This document shows, piece after piece, positions 12,031 through 20,277 of a DNA stretch of 64,000 bases. The stretch comes from Alphaproteobacteria bacterium. Lineage in GTDB: Bacteria > Pseudomonadota > Alphaproteobacteria > UBA9655. The DNA is taken from assembly GCA_019752515.1 (NCBI GenBank), contig JAIEMB010000011.1, forward strand, positions 109,937-173,936. The letters are read 5' to 3'. Position 1 is the stretch's first letter, and every line of letters starts with the position of its first letter. A program made the position numbers and the translations under genes. A model generated the notes under the pieces. The model worked only from the letters and a program-made list of their open reading frames with translations, had not been told where the DNA came from and made no database searches.

Positions 12031-12447
12031 ATGGGCACTTTCTCTTTTAGCCTCGTATCTCCCGAAAAAGTGCTTCTCGAGCAGGATGTAAGCATGGTTG
12101 TGATTCCTGGTCTTGAAGGAGATATTGGTGTGTTGCCTGGACATGCTCCTCTTCTTACTCTCTTGCGTCCAGGTGTTGTCAAGGTATATGAAGAAGAGAA
12201 AATTCTTGTGAAGATTTTTGTAGATGGTGGATTCTCAGAAATCACCCCTGAACGGTGTATGACACTTGTAACGGAAGGGATACCTCTTGAATCACTTGAT
12301 AAAGCATCACTCGAGATTGAAATTAAGAATTTGCTTGAGGATCTTAACGATAGCCAGACTGCAGAGGAACGAAAAGAAGCAGATCGAAACCTAGAAATTT
12401 CCCGGGCAAAACTTTTAGAAATTATGGCGTATCAAAAAGCAAGTTGA
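12031..12447 (+). CDS. atpC: F1Fo ATP synthase subunit epsilon
   Basis: A 138-residue rotor subunit with the N-terminal beta-sandwich (PEKVLLEQDVSMVVIPGLEGDIGVLPGHAPLL) and the C-terminal helical hairpin that can inhibit ATP hydrolysis. It ends the atpHAGDC set, two bases after atpD. The following ferritin-like gene begins 11 bases later and may be read through from the atp promoter. Confidence 0.95.
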   Translation: MGTFSFSLVSPEKVLLEQDVSMVVIPGLEGDIGVLPGHAPLLTLLRPGVVKVYEEEKILVKIFVDGGFSEITPERCMTLVTEGIPLESLDKASLEIEIKNLLEDLNDSQTAEERKEADRNLEISRAKLLEIMAYQKAS

Positions 12448-12458
12448 GAAATAAAACG

Positions 12459-13277
12459 ATGTCAGATAAGTGGAATTTTGAAGATATAAATTGGTCTTTA
12501 TTTGATTCGACAAAAGTCAATTCTGAAATACTTCGTGTCATTAAGGCAGGAAGTGTTGTTGAGCATAATGGCTCTGATTATGGCCTTTATTTAAAAAGTG
12601 TTTTTGCTAAGGATGAGATTTTCCTGAAAGAAATTGATCATTGGTCCCAAGATGAAATTAAACATGGGAAAGTTCTTTCCGCGTGGATCAAACTAGCTGA
12701 TCCTACCTACGATTTTGATGAACGGTTTAAGGCTTACGTTGAAGGATTCCCTATCCCGGTTAATTCTCAAGAATCGATCCGTGGGTCGTGTGCTGCTGAG
12801 CTTTTAACCCGCTGTATGGTCGAAATAGGAACGAGTTCTGTTTACTCAGCTCTTAAGGATGCATCGGATGAGCCTCTTCTGAAGGAAATCTGTGCAAAGA
12901 TCGCTGCAGATGAATATCGTCATTATAAGCTTTTCTATAAGCACTTTAAACGTCACCAAGCGAAAGAAAAGCTTACTCTTTATAAACGATTTAAAGTTGC
13001 TGTAGACCGCTTATTTGAAAATGAAGACGATGAGCTTGCCTTTGCTTATTATACGGCTAATGCTGAAACAGCTCCTTATAATCGGAAATATTATACGCAG
13101 CTTTATGGGAAGGCTATTTATAGCTACTATCGAAAGGATCATGTGTCCCGTAGTATGGCCATGTTTTGTAAGGCTATTGGCGTCAATCCTCAAGGATGGG
13201 TTCAGAAGTTTCTGTCATTCCTTGCTTTTCGTATACTGTCATCAAAGGCAGAAGCCTACGCGCGTAAGGTTGCGTAA
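12459..13277 (+). CDS. ferritin-like di-iron domain protein
   Basis: A 272-residue helical protein with two ExxH pairs, Glu66/His69 in DEIKH and Glu152/His155 in DEYRH, plus Glu114 and Glu122 between them. This is the spacing of a ferritin-like four-helix di-iron carboxylate site. The likely role is oxidase, iron handling or oxidative-stress defence; the substrate cannot be told. I chose the ATG at 12459 over an upstream TTG that overlaps the atpC stop. Two short decayed copies of its own 3' half lie just downstream (13282-13320 and 13859-13906). Confidence 0.78.
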   Translation: MSDKWNFEDINWSLFDSTKVNSEILRVIKAGSVVEHNGSDYGLYLKSVFAKDEIFLKEIDHWSQDEIKHGKVLSAWIKLADPTYDFDERFKAYVEGFPIPVNSQESIRGSCAAELLTRCMVEIGTSSVYSALKDASDEPLLKEICAKIAADEYRHYKLFYKHFKRHQAKEKLTLYKRFKVAVDRLFENEDDELAFAYYTANAETAPYNRKYYTQLYGKAIYSYYRKDHVSRSMAMFCKAIGVNPQGWVQKFLSFLAFRILSSKAEAYARKVA

Positions 13278-13281
13278 GCTT

Positions 13282-13320
13282 AAGATGTATTTCCAATATC
13301 GCCAAGCGAAAGAAAAGCCC
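13282..13320 (+). pseudogene. remnant of a second ferritin-like gene copy, fragment 1
   Basis: Right after the ferritin-like stop, the DNA reads in frame as KMYFQYRQAKEKPY, matching KHFKRHQAKEKLTLY (residues 161-175) of the intact gene. Within it, 18 of 19 bases (13300-13318) are identical to 12954-12972. The similarity is cut off by the 3' end of the next gene on the other strand, which suggests an insertion there. Confidence 0.6.
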
Positions 13321-13757
13321 TATTTCCAAAATTCATACCAAGCAGGAGACATGTTAGGCGTAACATCTTCGAGTTGAAAATTTAGAGCAGTGCCGGCAAA
13401 ATTAGGATGTGAGCTCCACATAAGATTTCCTTCCTCATCATAGGTTGCTGGAACACCATAGTGAAATTCCCATCCTATCCCATTTGGCCCGTAAGTCTGA
13501 TGAGCTCTACCTTGAATACTCTCACCCCTTTGAGCCATCTCTTGCAGAAGACCTGGAGGGATATGTTCATCAAATACTTTATAAGTATGCCCCCTCTCTT
13601 CAAAAGTTTTGTCTGGATTCTCTAAAGCTTTTTGAATTTTAACAGAATTTATACTTCCGCTTTTTCCTTCTTCAAGGAAATCTCCTGATTCTGCAAGTGC
13701 TAGACTGTTAATCGCCGTCATACTTATAACAGTCAAATATAAAAGATTCATTTTCAT
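13320..13757 (-). CDS. small secreted protein of unknown function
   Basis: A 145-residue protein with a clear signal peptide (LLYLTVISMTAINSLALA, cleavage near residue 22) and no domain I recognise. The mature part is acidic and rich in Gly and aromatic residues near the C-terminus (YGPNGIGWEFHYGVP, SPAWYEFWK). It has no cysteines after the signal, so it could fold in the periplasm or be exported. An in-frame GTG (13760) and a second ATG (13751) are alternative starts. It sits between two fragments of a decayed ferritin-like gene, so it seems to have been inserted into that copy. Confidence 0.65.
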   Translation of the reverse strand: MKMNLLYLTVISMTAINSLALAESGDFLEEGKSGSINSVKIQKALENPDKTFEERGHTYKVFDEHIPPGLLQEMAQRGESIQGRAHQTYGPNGIGWEFHYGVPATYDEEGNLMWSSHPNFAGTALNFQLEDVTPNMSPAWYEFWK

Positions 13758-13858
13758 CACAATAACATCATAATAAACTGTAATATCATCGTTACATTAG
13801 ATAGTAGAAATAAATAAAAAAGAGTTAATCAAAAATCAGATAATGAAAGGGTCTATGC

Positions 13859-13906
13859 AATCGTAAATATTATACCCAGCTTTATGGGAAAGCCGTCTAT
13901 AGTTGA
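13859..13906 (+). pseudogene. remnant of a second ferritin-like gene copy, fragment 2
   Basis: The frame reads NRKYYTQLYGKAVYS then stop; 14 of 15 residues match residues 208-222 of the intact ferritin-like protein, where NRKYYTQLYGKAIYS continues. Most base differences are synonymous (CGG/CGT, ACG/ACC, AAG/AAA). The copy therefore diverged while still under selection, or came from a relative, before it broke. Confidence 0.75.
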
Positions 13907-13924
13907 ATTGACCAGGTATTACAC

Positions 13925-13960
13925 CCTCATCAAGCATTGGTCATTGATTTTAGGCCATTT
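13925..13960 (-). pseudogene. remnant of the 3' end of the YgjP-like gene
   Basis: Minus-strand translation gives KWPKINDQCLMR against KWLKTNGQRLMR at the C-terminus of the intact YgjP-like protein ending at 15905. It lies about 20 bases beyond the second ferritin remnant, in the convergent orientation expected of an ancestral ferritin-ygjP gene junction. Confidence 0.7.
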
Positions 13961-13981
13961 TCATTAGATTAATAAGAAAGA

Positions 13982-14015
13982 AAAAGCTCTCCTTGGTCTC
14001 CTAAGAAGAGCTTTT
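13982..14015 (-). terminator. probable rho-independent terminator of the OTU-like gene
   Basis: A perfect 9-bp stem, AAAAGCTCT paired with AGAGCTTTT, encloses a 16-base loop 14 bases past the minus-strand stop at 14029. On the minus strand it is followed by TTTTT-C-TTT, so it fits termination of that gene. Confidence 0.65.
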
Positions 14016-14028
14016 CTATAAGGTTTAT

Positions 14029-15834
14029 TTAAGGATGTTTAACCCTTACGTTCTTAACTTCAACAACAGGTGCCTCTGAACCTTCACTTACAGCAGGCAA
14101 AATGACGGGATATATGTAATGCAATGTATCATTTTTATCTACTGTAAAGTCTAGGCGAAGCGTTTGCCATAAACCATCTCCCGGATGAACAGCAGACTTT
14201 ATTTTTTCAGAACGTGCATTAAGGTAACCCCAATACTGGGTATATGCTCCTGCTGTCTGACTTAGAACATCAACTTCAAGCCTAAACTGTTTACCATGAA
14301 GCAGTTTCATTTCTGCTGTTGGTAGCTGATAATAAAAAACATATCCATCACCTCCAACAGAAACATGCCCATCTCCCATCTTAGCAATACTACGGACACC
14401 CCATTTTCTTCCGCCTTGAGCTGGATCTATTACAAATTGATAGCCGGAAGGAATACCTACGTGTGCACCCACAAAAGTAGAGTTAAATGTAAAAGGAGGA
14501 GGCGTTTCTTCCGCAACTTCCTGTATTTCTTGCGCTTGAGTAGCCGGAGCTCCGTTCTGGGTGTTTGGAGTTGGGTCAACAGATAAAGTAGGGCTATTTG
14601 AGTCGATTGCTGACAGAGGAGATGGATCAACTTTAGACAGTGTTGACGGCTTTTTTTCTTCTGCTTCACCTTTGCTATAGAATGCATGGCGACTCTTAAT
14701 AAAGTCCCCCTTATCCTTCGATGAAAGATCAAGTAAAATTTGATAACCGTCGGCTTGATCCTCTAAGAGATCTAAGCCACCTAAATAATCAGATGTAGTA
14801 TGCTCAGCTCCCCCACGTCCCTTCAATGAAAGTCTCATATCCATTGGATTGAATGCCCAAATTTTAACATCTACTTTCAACTTTTGAGCAATCTCTGAAA
14901 TCTTTTCTAAGCTCGGATTCGTAAGTTTTGAAAACTCATTGCACGTCTTTTGGATGTCCTCGCTTACCTTCGAGAAGAGAGGATTATCTAAAGAAAATAA
15001 ATGCGCAAGAGACATTTTAAACCTTGCAAAAACATTGTATTCACTGGCTAGCTTTCTCTCTTCATCGCTTGTGGCGTATGTTTCCAAGTATTCTTTTTGA
15101 ACAGCAGTCACTTCAGCCTTTGTGAGCAATAAGTCCTCAGCATTTGTTGAAGAAGTTTCAATATATTTCTTAGCTTTCTCTTCAATTGCAGCATAATACA
15201 TTTTTAAATATAAAGGAGCATCTTCTTCGAGTAAAATCTGGAACTGATGGTTTGTATATAAAAGCCTAATTTTCCTAAATAGGTCCAGACCTGAGGCGTT
15301 CGGTAGCTGTTGATGAGTAGATCCTACTTCTAACAATGAATTATCATTACCTAGAACAAAAATGGAAATGTCATTCGGAGCATTTGTGGGAAGGACAGCA
15401 TAGGCACTGAGAGCTAATTCTAGAGACGCATGTCGATTATTACCCAAAGAAGGAGAAAAAGTTTTTAAGTATTTGTTTACAGCTTCTTTGTATACGCGAC
15501 CCCAAGTGTAAGTATAGGCATTTAGGTTTCTTACATTCTGTTCACTGAAGTAGTTAGCTCGCGGACACCATTCATGAAGTTGCTTAGGATCTAGATAAAG
15601 TGTGAACTCTCGCCATGCACCCGGTAAAAGAACATCAGAGGGGCCCTCATATCTATAAAGGTTTGAGTGATTGGAAAGACTGTCAATAAAATTTTTCTGA
15701 GAAACTTGAAGGGCACAGAATAAAGATTCCCGTCCTACCGCTGTATTATATCTTATATATTCAACTTGATTTTTAGAATTTACAGGCTTTCCAACAACCC
15801 TTCCGTCATCGGTGGAAGGATAAATCGTATCCAA
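14029..15834 (-). CDS. large OTU-like protein with C-terminal beta-sandwich; probably 5'-truncated
   Basis: A 601-codon frame from a TTG at 15834 with no ribosome site. Coding-like sequence continues upstream in frame to about 15904 (FVYYLTTQEQDILRAALKPT) with no ATG or GTG, so the gene has probably lost its true start next to the ygjP end. The N-terminal NTAVGRESLFCAL aligns column for column with the OTU deubiquitinase motif NTxGDGNCLFHAL, but the nucleophile Cys is Ser. The distal GLDLLEDQADGYQILLDL resembles the OTU terminal region with Gly where the catalytic His would be. Helical residues (about 200-330), a Pro/Ser/Thr linker (about 400-445) and a C-terminal carbohydrate-binding-module-like jelly roll (about 450-601) follow. 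It may be an inactive OTU fold, or a dying gene. Confidence 0.6.
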   Translation of the reverse strand: MDTIYPSTDDGRVVGKPVNSKNQVEYIRYNTAVGRESLFCALQVSQKNFIDSLSNHSNLYRYEGPSDVLLPGAWREFTLYLDPKQLHEWCPRANYFSEQNVRNLNAYTYTWGRVYKEAVNKYLKTFSPSLGNNRHASLELALSAYAVLPTNAPNDISIFVLGNDNSLLEVGSTHQQLPNASGLDLFRKIRLLYTNHQFQILLEEDAPLYLKMYYAAIEEKAKKYIETSSTNAEDLLLTKAEVTAVQKEYLETYATSDEERKLASEYNVFARFKMSLAHLFSLDNPLFSKVSEDIQKTCNEFSKLTNPSLEKISEIAQKLKVDVKIWAFNPMDMRLSLKGRGGAEHTTSDYLGGLDLLEDQADGYQILLDLSSKDKGDFIKSRHAFYSKGEAEEKKPSTLSKVDPSPLSAIDSNSPTLSVDPTPNTQNGAPATQAQEIQEVAEETPPPFTFNSTFVGAHVGIPSGYQFVIDPAQGGRKWGVRSIAKMGDGHVSVGGDGYVFYYQLPTAEMKLLHGKQFRLEVDVLSQTAGAYTQYWGYLNARSEKIKSAVHPGDGLWQTLRLDFTVDKNDTLHYIYPVILPAVSEGSEAPVVEVKNVRVKHP

Positions 15835-15904
15835 TAAAGTTGGTTTAAGAGCAGCCCGGAGTATGTCCTGTTCTTGTGTAGTAAGATAATAAACGAATTT
15901 TAAT

Positions 15905-16591
15905 TTATACTCTCATTAAACGTTGACCATTGGTTTTAAGCCATTTCCGATGAGATTTATATGAAGGACAGAGTTTTCCTACAGTTGCCCAAAAATCTTT
16001 GCTGTGATTCATGTGGATGAGGTGTACAGCCTCATGAATACAGACATACTCGGCAACTTCAGGGGGTGCTAAAATAAGACGCCAATTTAAAGAAATCGTT
16101 TTTCGAGCGGAGCAACTACCCCAACGGGAGGTAGTATCTCGAATAGTTACCTTTTTAATTTCTTGACCTAAAGTACGAAGGGCACTTTCCAACAGAGGGA
16201 TTAAAAAATCCATCGCTACCTTTTTAAAAACGTCATAGACATCTTTTTGCGTATAACGAGGGGGAAGGTGTAAGGTTTGGGTTATCTTACAGAGAGCAGG
16301 TTTTCGACGTAGGGGATCAAGGGCACATTTAAAGATCGTTCCATAAAGGGATATGTGTTCTCCTGGCTGAATAGAACAGCTTTCGGGGACTTTCTTTAAT
16401 TGACTTTCAAGCCAAGGCTTACACCTCTGTAAGAAGGCCTTAATCTGAGAATCGGTAGTGAAGGGAGGGGTTGTTAAAATTAACTTGGCTTCTTTTGAGG
16501 AAAATCTTAATGAAAGCCTCTTTGACCGAGGGTTAGGCTTATAAGTTAAGGGAATGGTTCTTTCCCCACAGACAACTTCCATGGCTTTCAT
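15905..16591 (-). CDS. YgjP-like zinc metallopeptidase domain protein (DUF45/M48-like)
   Basis: A 228-residue protein of the YgjP/DUF45 family. The zinc site is HEAVHLIHMNHSKDFW (HExxH plus the downstream HSxxFW). The preceding RWGSCSARKTISLNWRLILAPP is the family signature. These proteins are often encoded near restriction or RNA-processing genes, but their substrate is not settled. The ATG at 16591 lies 20 bases after the recG stop, so it is probably co-transcribed with recG. A fragment of its 3' end is repeated at 13925-13960. Confidence 0.87.
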   Translation of the reverse strand: MKAMEVVCGERTIPLTYKPNPRSKRLSLRFSSKEAKLILTTPPFTTDSQIKAFLQRCKPWLESQLKKVPESCSIQPGEHISLYGTIFKCALDPLRRKPALCKITQTLHLPPRYTQKDVYDVFKKVAMDFLIPLLESALRTLGQEIKKVTIRDTTSRWGSCSARKTISLNWRLILAPPEVAEYVCIHEAVHLIHMNHSKDFWATVGKLCPSYKSHRKWLKTNGQRLMRV

Positions 16592-16611
16592 AGGATGATA
16601 TATAAACCACT

Positions 16612-18681
16612 CTACCCAGACGTCAACAGATGAACGGCCTTTTCCTGTCCAAATAAATAGAGAAGAAGGCGAGCTGCTTGACCTTGAGGCGAGAGAAGAT
16701 GGGGATCTTCTTTTAAGAGGTGTGTGGCAGCTTGGTAAGCTTTTTCAAGAAGAGGACCACATGTAAAGGGATCAACCAGTTTGTAGGACGGCAAGCCGCT
16801 TTGTTTTGTGCCCAGGATGTCACCCCCACCACGTAAGGCTAAATCTTCTTCCGCGATACGGAAACCATCTTCTGTCTCTTTCATGATTTGTAAGCGTCTC
16901 TTGCCGATGTCTGAAATAGGGTAGCCATAAAGTAAAAGACAATGAGATTCCTGATCTCCCCGTCCTACTCGTCCTCTTAACTGGTGAAGTTGGGCAAGAC
17001 CGAAACGTTCTGCGTGTTCAATGATCATGACGTTAGCTGCCTTTACATCAATACCCACTTCAATAACGGTCGTTGCGACGAGTACTTGGCAGGGACCGTC
17101 CTTAAAAGAGGTCATGACAGAATCCTTCTCATCTCCTTTTTGCTGGCCATGAACAAGTCCTACTTTTTCTTCCCCAAAGAGGCCTTTAAGATGCTCATAT
17201 CGATCGGTAGCTGCGGCAAGGTCAAGAGTCTCTGATTCTTCTACAAGGGGACATACCCAATAAATCTTACTCCCTTGATCAAGGAGTCGCTTGAGACCTG
17301 CGGAGACTTCTTCCAAACGATTTAATCCTAACACACGGGTTTGGATAGGCTTTCTACCCTGTGGCTTATCAGGAATACGGGAAACTTCTAAGTCACCATA
17401 AGCTGTTAAACGTAAAGTCCGCGGAATAGGTGTTGCTGTCATGACGAGGACATCAACCGCTTCGCCTTTTGAGGTTAAGTTGACCCGTTGGTCAACGCCA
17501 AACCGATGTTGTTCATCAATAACAACAAGTCCCAAGTTTGAAAACTGAACAGTATCTTGCAAAAGGGCGTGGGTCCCGACAATCAATTGGATTTTTCCAC
17601 TGTTAAGCTCATCATAGAGAGCGGTTTTTTTCTTTTGCCGGCTCGTAAGAAGGGATACGTCAATCCCTGCTTGTTGTCCTAAAGGGATTAAGGTCTTAGC
17701 ATGTTGATTTGCCAAGATTTCTGTGGGGACAAGAAAAGCAGCTTGATACCCAGCTTCAATAGCATGTGCAATAGCTAAAAAAGCGACAAGAGTCTTTCCC
17801 GAACCAACATCTCCTTGAAGCAGCCGAATCATGCGCGTTGGGGAAGCTAAGTCTTCTTCAATTTCAGTAAGAGCTTGGGCCTGTCCGGGCGTTAAGGGAT
17901 AACCAAAGGCCTTAAGAATTTTGTCCTTTAGAATTCCCTTTGAAATAATGGATTTTCCGTGTGGCTGAAGACGTCGAACAAGGCCAAGTGCTAATTGATC
18001 GGCAAAAAGCTCATCGAAAGCAAGCCTTTCTCTTACAGGGTGATGGGGATGAAGCTCAGCCTCAGACTGTGGGGCATGGACGGCTTCAAGAGCTTTTCGC
18101 CACTTAGGCCATCCCTCGCCATATGATGGAGGGATCCATTCAGGCAAATCAGGTGTCCTCTTTAAAGCGAGTTGTGTCAATTTTTGAGCTTGGCTTTGAA
18201 AAAAACCCGCCGTTAAGGGGTATAAAGGAATTTTCTCTTGCCAATAAGTCGCAACCTCAGCAGGTGCAATCCTTTCAGGATGAGCCATTTGCCACATATT
18301 TAAGAATCGCTCTAAGGTCCCACAAATAAGACGCTTTTGACCCACAGGCAATCGCGTTTCGAGTGTTTTTGGGTAAGCATTAAAAAAGGTCAAATCAAGG
18401 AGCTCTCCTACCATCTCACAGACAACTTTATAAGGCTTACGTCGACCTTGAAGAGGAGGTTCATGATTGAGAACAGTTACCACTAAAGCAACGGACTCTC
18501 CCGTTCGGCATGCTTTTAATGAAGGCTTTAAAGGGAAATGAGCTACTCCTACTGGCAAATGCCAGAGCAGGTCCACAACCCGGTTGATTTCTAATCTTTT
18601 AAGGGTCTTGATGAGTGCAGGTCCAACACCTTTTAAATTCTCAAGAGGTGAAAATAAAGGAAATAGACTTTCAGGACGCAT
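16612..18681 (-). CDS. recG: ATP-dependent DNA helicase RecG
   Basis: A 689-residue branch-migration helicase acting on stalled forks and Holliday junctions. The N-terminal OB/wedge domain (LKGVGPALIKTLKRLEI onward) is followed by helicase motifs LLQGDVGSGKTLVAF, VVIDEQHRFGV, MTATPIPRTL and QLRGRVGRGDQ. Length is normal. The gene is divergent from the secreted Pro/Ser-rich gene at 18910 across 228 AT-rich bases in which I see no confident promoter. Confidence 0.97.
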   Translation of the reverse strand: MRPESLFPLFSPLENLKGVGPALIKTLKRLEINRVVDLLWHLPVGVAHFPLKPSLKACRTGESVALVVTVLNHEPPLQGRRKPYKVVCEMVGELLDLTFFNAYPKTLETRLPVGQKRLICGTLERFLNMWQMAHPERIAPAEVATYWQEKIPLYPLTAGFFQSQAQKLTQLALKRTPDLPEWIPPSYGEGWPKWRKALEAVHAPQSEAELHPHHPVRERLAFDELFADQLALGLVRRLQPHGKSIISKGILKDKILKAFGYPLTPGQAQALTEIEEDLASPTRMIRLLQGDVGSGKTLVAFLAIAHAIEAGYQAAFLVPTEILANQHAKTLIPLGQQAGIDVSLLTSRQKKKTALYDELNSGKIQLIVGTHALLQDTVQFSNLGLVVIDEQHRFGVDQRVNLTSKGEAVDVLVMTATPIPRTLRLTAYGDLEVSRIPDKPQGRKPIQTRVLGLNRLEEVSAGLKRLLDQGSKIYWVCPLVEESETLDLAAATDRYEHLKGLFGEEKVGLVHGQQKGDEKDSVMTSFKDGPCQVLVATTVIEVGIDVKAANVMIIEHAERFGLAQLHQLRGRVGRGDQESHCLLLYGYPISDIGKRRLQIMKETEDGFRIAEEDLALRGGGDILGTKQSGLPSYKLVDPFTCGPLLEKAYQAATHLLKEDPHLLSPQGQAARLLLYLFGQEKAVHLLTSG

Positions 18682-18909
18682 AAAATGGATTAACCTTTAT
18701 TTTAATACATATATTTACTTTTATATGAGATTCAGCAAAGAGCAAGTATGAAAAATTAATGAAAATCTCTATTATTCTTTTTTAAATTCAAAAGCAACGT
18801 GGTAACATTTTTTAAGATTGATTAAATTTTACTAAATTAAAAAATTGCTCTTTTTATTTCTATACTATATTAGTAATATGGAATTGTAAATAAATGTATG
18901 GTGTGAATA

Positions 18910-20106
18910 ATGCATAATTTTAGGAAAATCAAACTAGCCCTGTTTTCGTCTGGATTCATTTTATCTTCTTATAATGTTTATGCTATGATGAATGGTTCAG
19001 AAGAAAGAATAGATCATGAAACAACAGGAAACCATATAGCGCCTTCGGCCGAGTTTCTCGAAGACCCAGCGTTACCTTCCTCATCACAAGCATTGAAAGA
19101 GAGGAAGGAGGTACTTGAAGATGTTTCGGCACGCTTAGGCCCTATTGGCGCACTCCTACCTACCTTTGAGAATCCAAGTTCAAGTCCTAGAAAAAAAGAA
19201 AGACATATAGGAATTAGGGGAGAAAGGGACATTTTTGAAATTTCGAGCCCATCTTCCAGCATGGAAACGAAGTCTGTTCAGGATTTTGAGAAAGAGCTTC
19301 CAGATCGTCTTCGTGAATTTTCTGATAGGTTTAATAGGGTTAACCGTGAGAAATTGACGAAAAAACAAAATAAGGATTTTCAACAGCTTCTTTCTTCTTT
19401 TAGGGATGTGGAAAAAAGTTACCGAAATTTTAATCCCGATTACCAATCTATTCCTGAGGAAATGCAACGACGTTTTTATGTAAAGAGACGGGCTACTATC
19501 GGTGTCATACAAAGAAATAAAATTGCAGGAAGTACTGAGACTACTGTGATAGCAACAGAGCATAACCAAGTAATTACAAGTAGTTCTTTACCTTTAGATG
19601 CTCCATTGTCCTCAAAAGAGAGAACAGAAGAAGGTCTATTATCTGAAGGACTTTCTCTTTCATCCTCCGTCCCTCCCCGTCCCTTGCGGCTTTTTGAGAG
19701 AAGGACCCATTTGCAACGACTACAAAATGGAAGTTCTTCATCATATAGGCCTTTGCCAATACCTCCGAACTCTGCTGTGAGATGCTCTTCATCTTCTACC
19801 CCTACCTCCCCTCGTCTTCCAAGGCTGAATAATGGAAACTCTAGGCCTCTACCAGTGCCTCCCAAGCCTTTTAGCTCCTCTTCAATTCCATCATCATCAC
19901 CTCCTTTTGGTGATAGCTCTATACATCCACCTGTCCCGCCGTCCCTTCCTCCTCGGTCACGCTCTCTTTCGATCCCGGTTAAGAAGACTGATCCCTTACC
20001 GTCAATTCCTCTCCCTTCGAGCAGTAGATGGGCAAGTTATTCTCAACATCCATTAGTCAGTTTGAAGGCACATGAGACGGATCAATCCGATCAACCACAG
20101 CTTTGA
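18910..20106 (+). CDS. secreted Ser/Pro-rich protein with SH3-ligand-like motifs
   Basis: A 398-residue protein with a signal peptide (hydrophobic 9-24, cleavage near Ala25). A charged, probably coiled-coil region (about 122-205) follows, then a long low-complexity Ser/Pro C-terminal half. The tail carries two copies of RPLPxPP (RPLPIPP 280-286, RPLPVPP 312-318), which fit the class I SH3-ligand pattern +xPhiPxPhiP. It also has PSLPPR (344-349), fitting class II PxxPx+. Short spacers between them are Ser-rich. No bacterial domain is recognisable. An exported protein with eukaryote-type linear motifs suggests a host-directed role, which is inference. Confidence 0.72.
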   Translation: MHNFRKIKLALFSSGFILSSYNVYAMMNGSEERIDHETTGNHIAPSAEFLEDPALPSSSQALKERKEVLEDVSARLGPIGALLPTFENPSSSPRKKERHIGIRGERDIFEISSPSSSMETKSVQDFEKELPDRLREFSDRFNRVNREKLTKKQNKDFQQLLSSFRDVEKSYRNFNPDYQSIPEEMQRRFYVKRRATIGVIQRNKIAGSTETTVIATEHNQVITSSSLPLDAPLSSKERTEEGLLSEGLSLSSSVPPRPLRLFERRTHLQRLQNGSSSSYRPLPIPPNSAVRCSSSSTPTSPRLPRLNNGNSRPLPVPPKPFSSSSIPSSSPPFGDSSIHPPVPPSLPPRSRSLSIPVKKTDPLPSIPLPSSSRWASYSQHPLVSLKAHETDQSDQPQL

Positions 20107-20112
20107 GTTTGA

Positions 20113-20274
20113 TTATATCAGCCATAAGGTTCCTAACAAGACGAAGAGCCCCACCCCTAATAAAATTAACCCACATTCTCTGGGCTGAGGAGGATTGTTG
20201 TCATTGGCAATTTTGGTAAATGAGTGAAGGGAGGTCTTGGTTTGAGAGAAAATTTTTCTTATAGGTCTTATCAT
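20113..20274 (-). CDS. 53-residue single-pass membrane protein downstream of gltA
   Basis: A short frame starting three bases after the gltA stop: a basic N-terminus (MIRPIRKIFSQTK), a polar middle (NDNNPPQPREC) and one C-terminal hydrophobic helix (GLILLGVGLFVLLGTLWLI) ending at the stop. A GGA lies about 12 bases upstream, inside the gltA end. The positively charged start plus a single C-terminal helix predicts an inner-membrane tail-anchored protein. Its placement after citrate synthase implies co-transcription. I do not recognise a family. Confidence 0.6.
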   Translation of the reverse strand: MIRPIRKIFSQTKTSLHSFTKIANDNNPPQPRECGLILLGVGLFVLLGTLWLI

Positions 20275-20277
20275 TAC

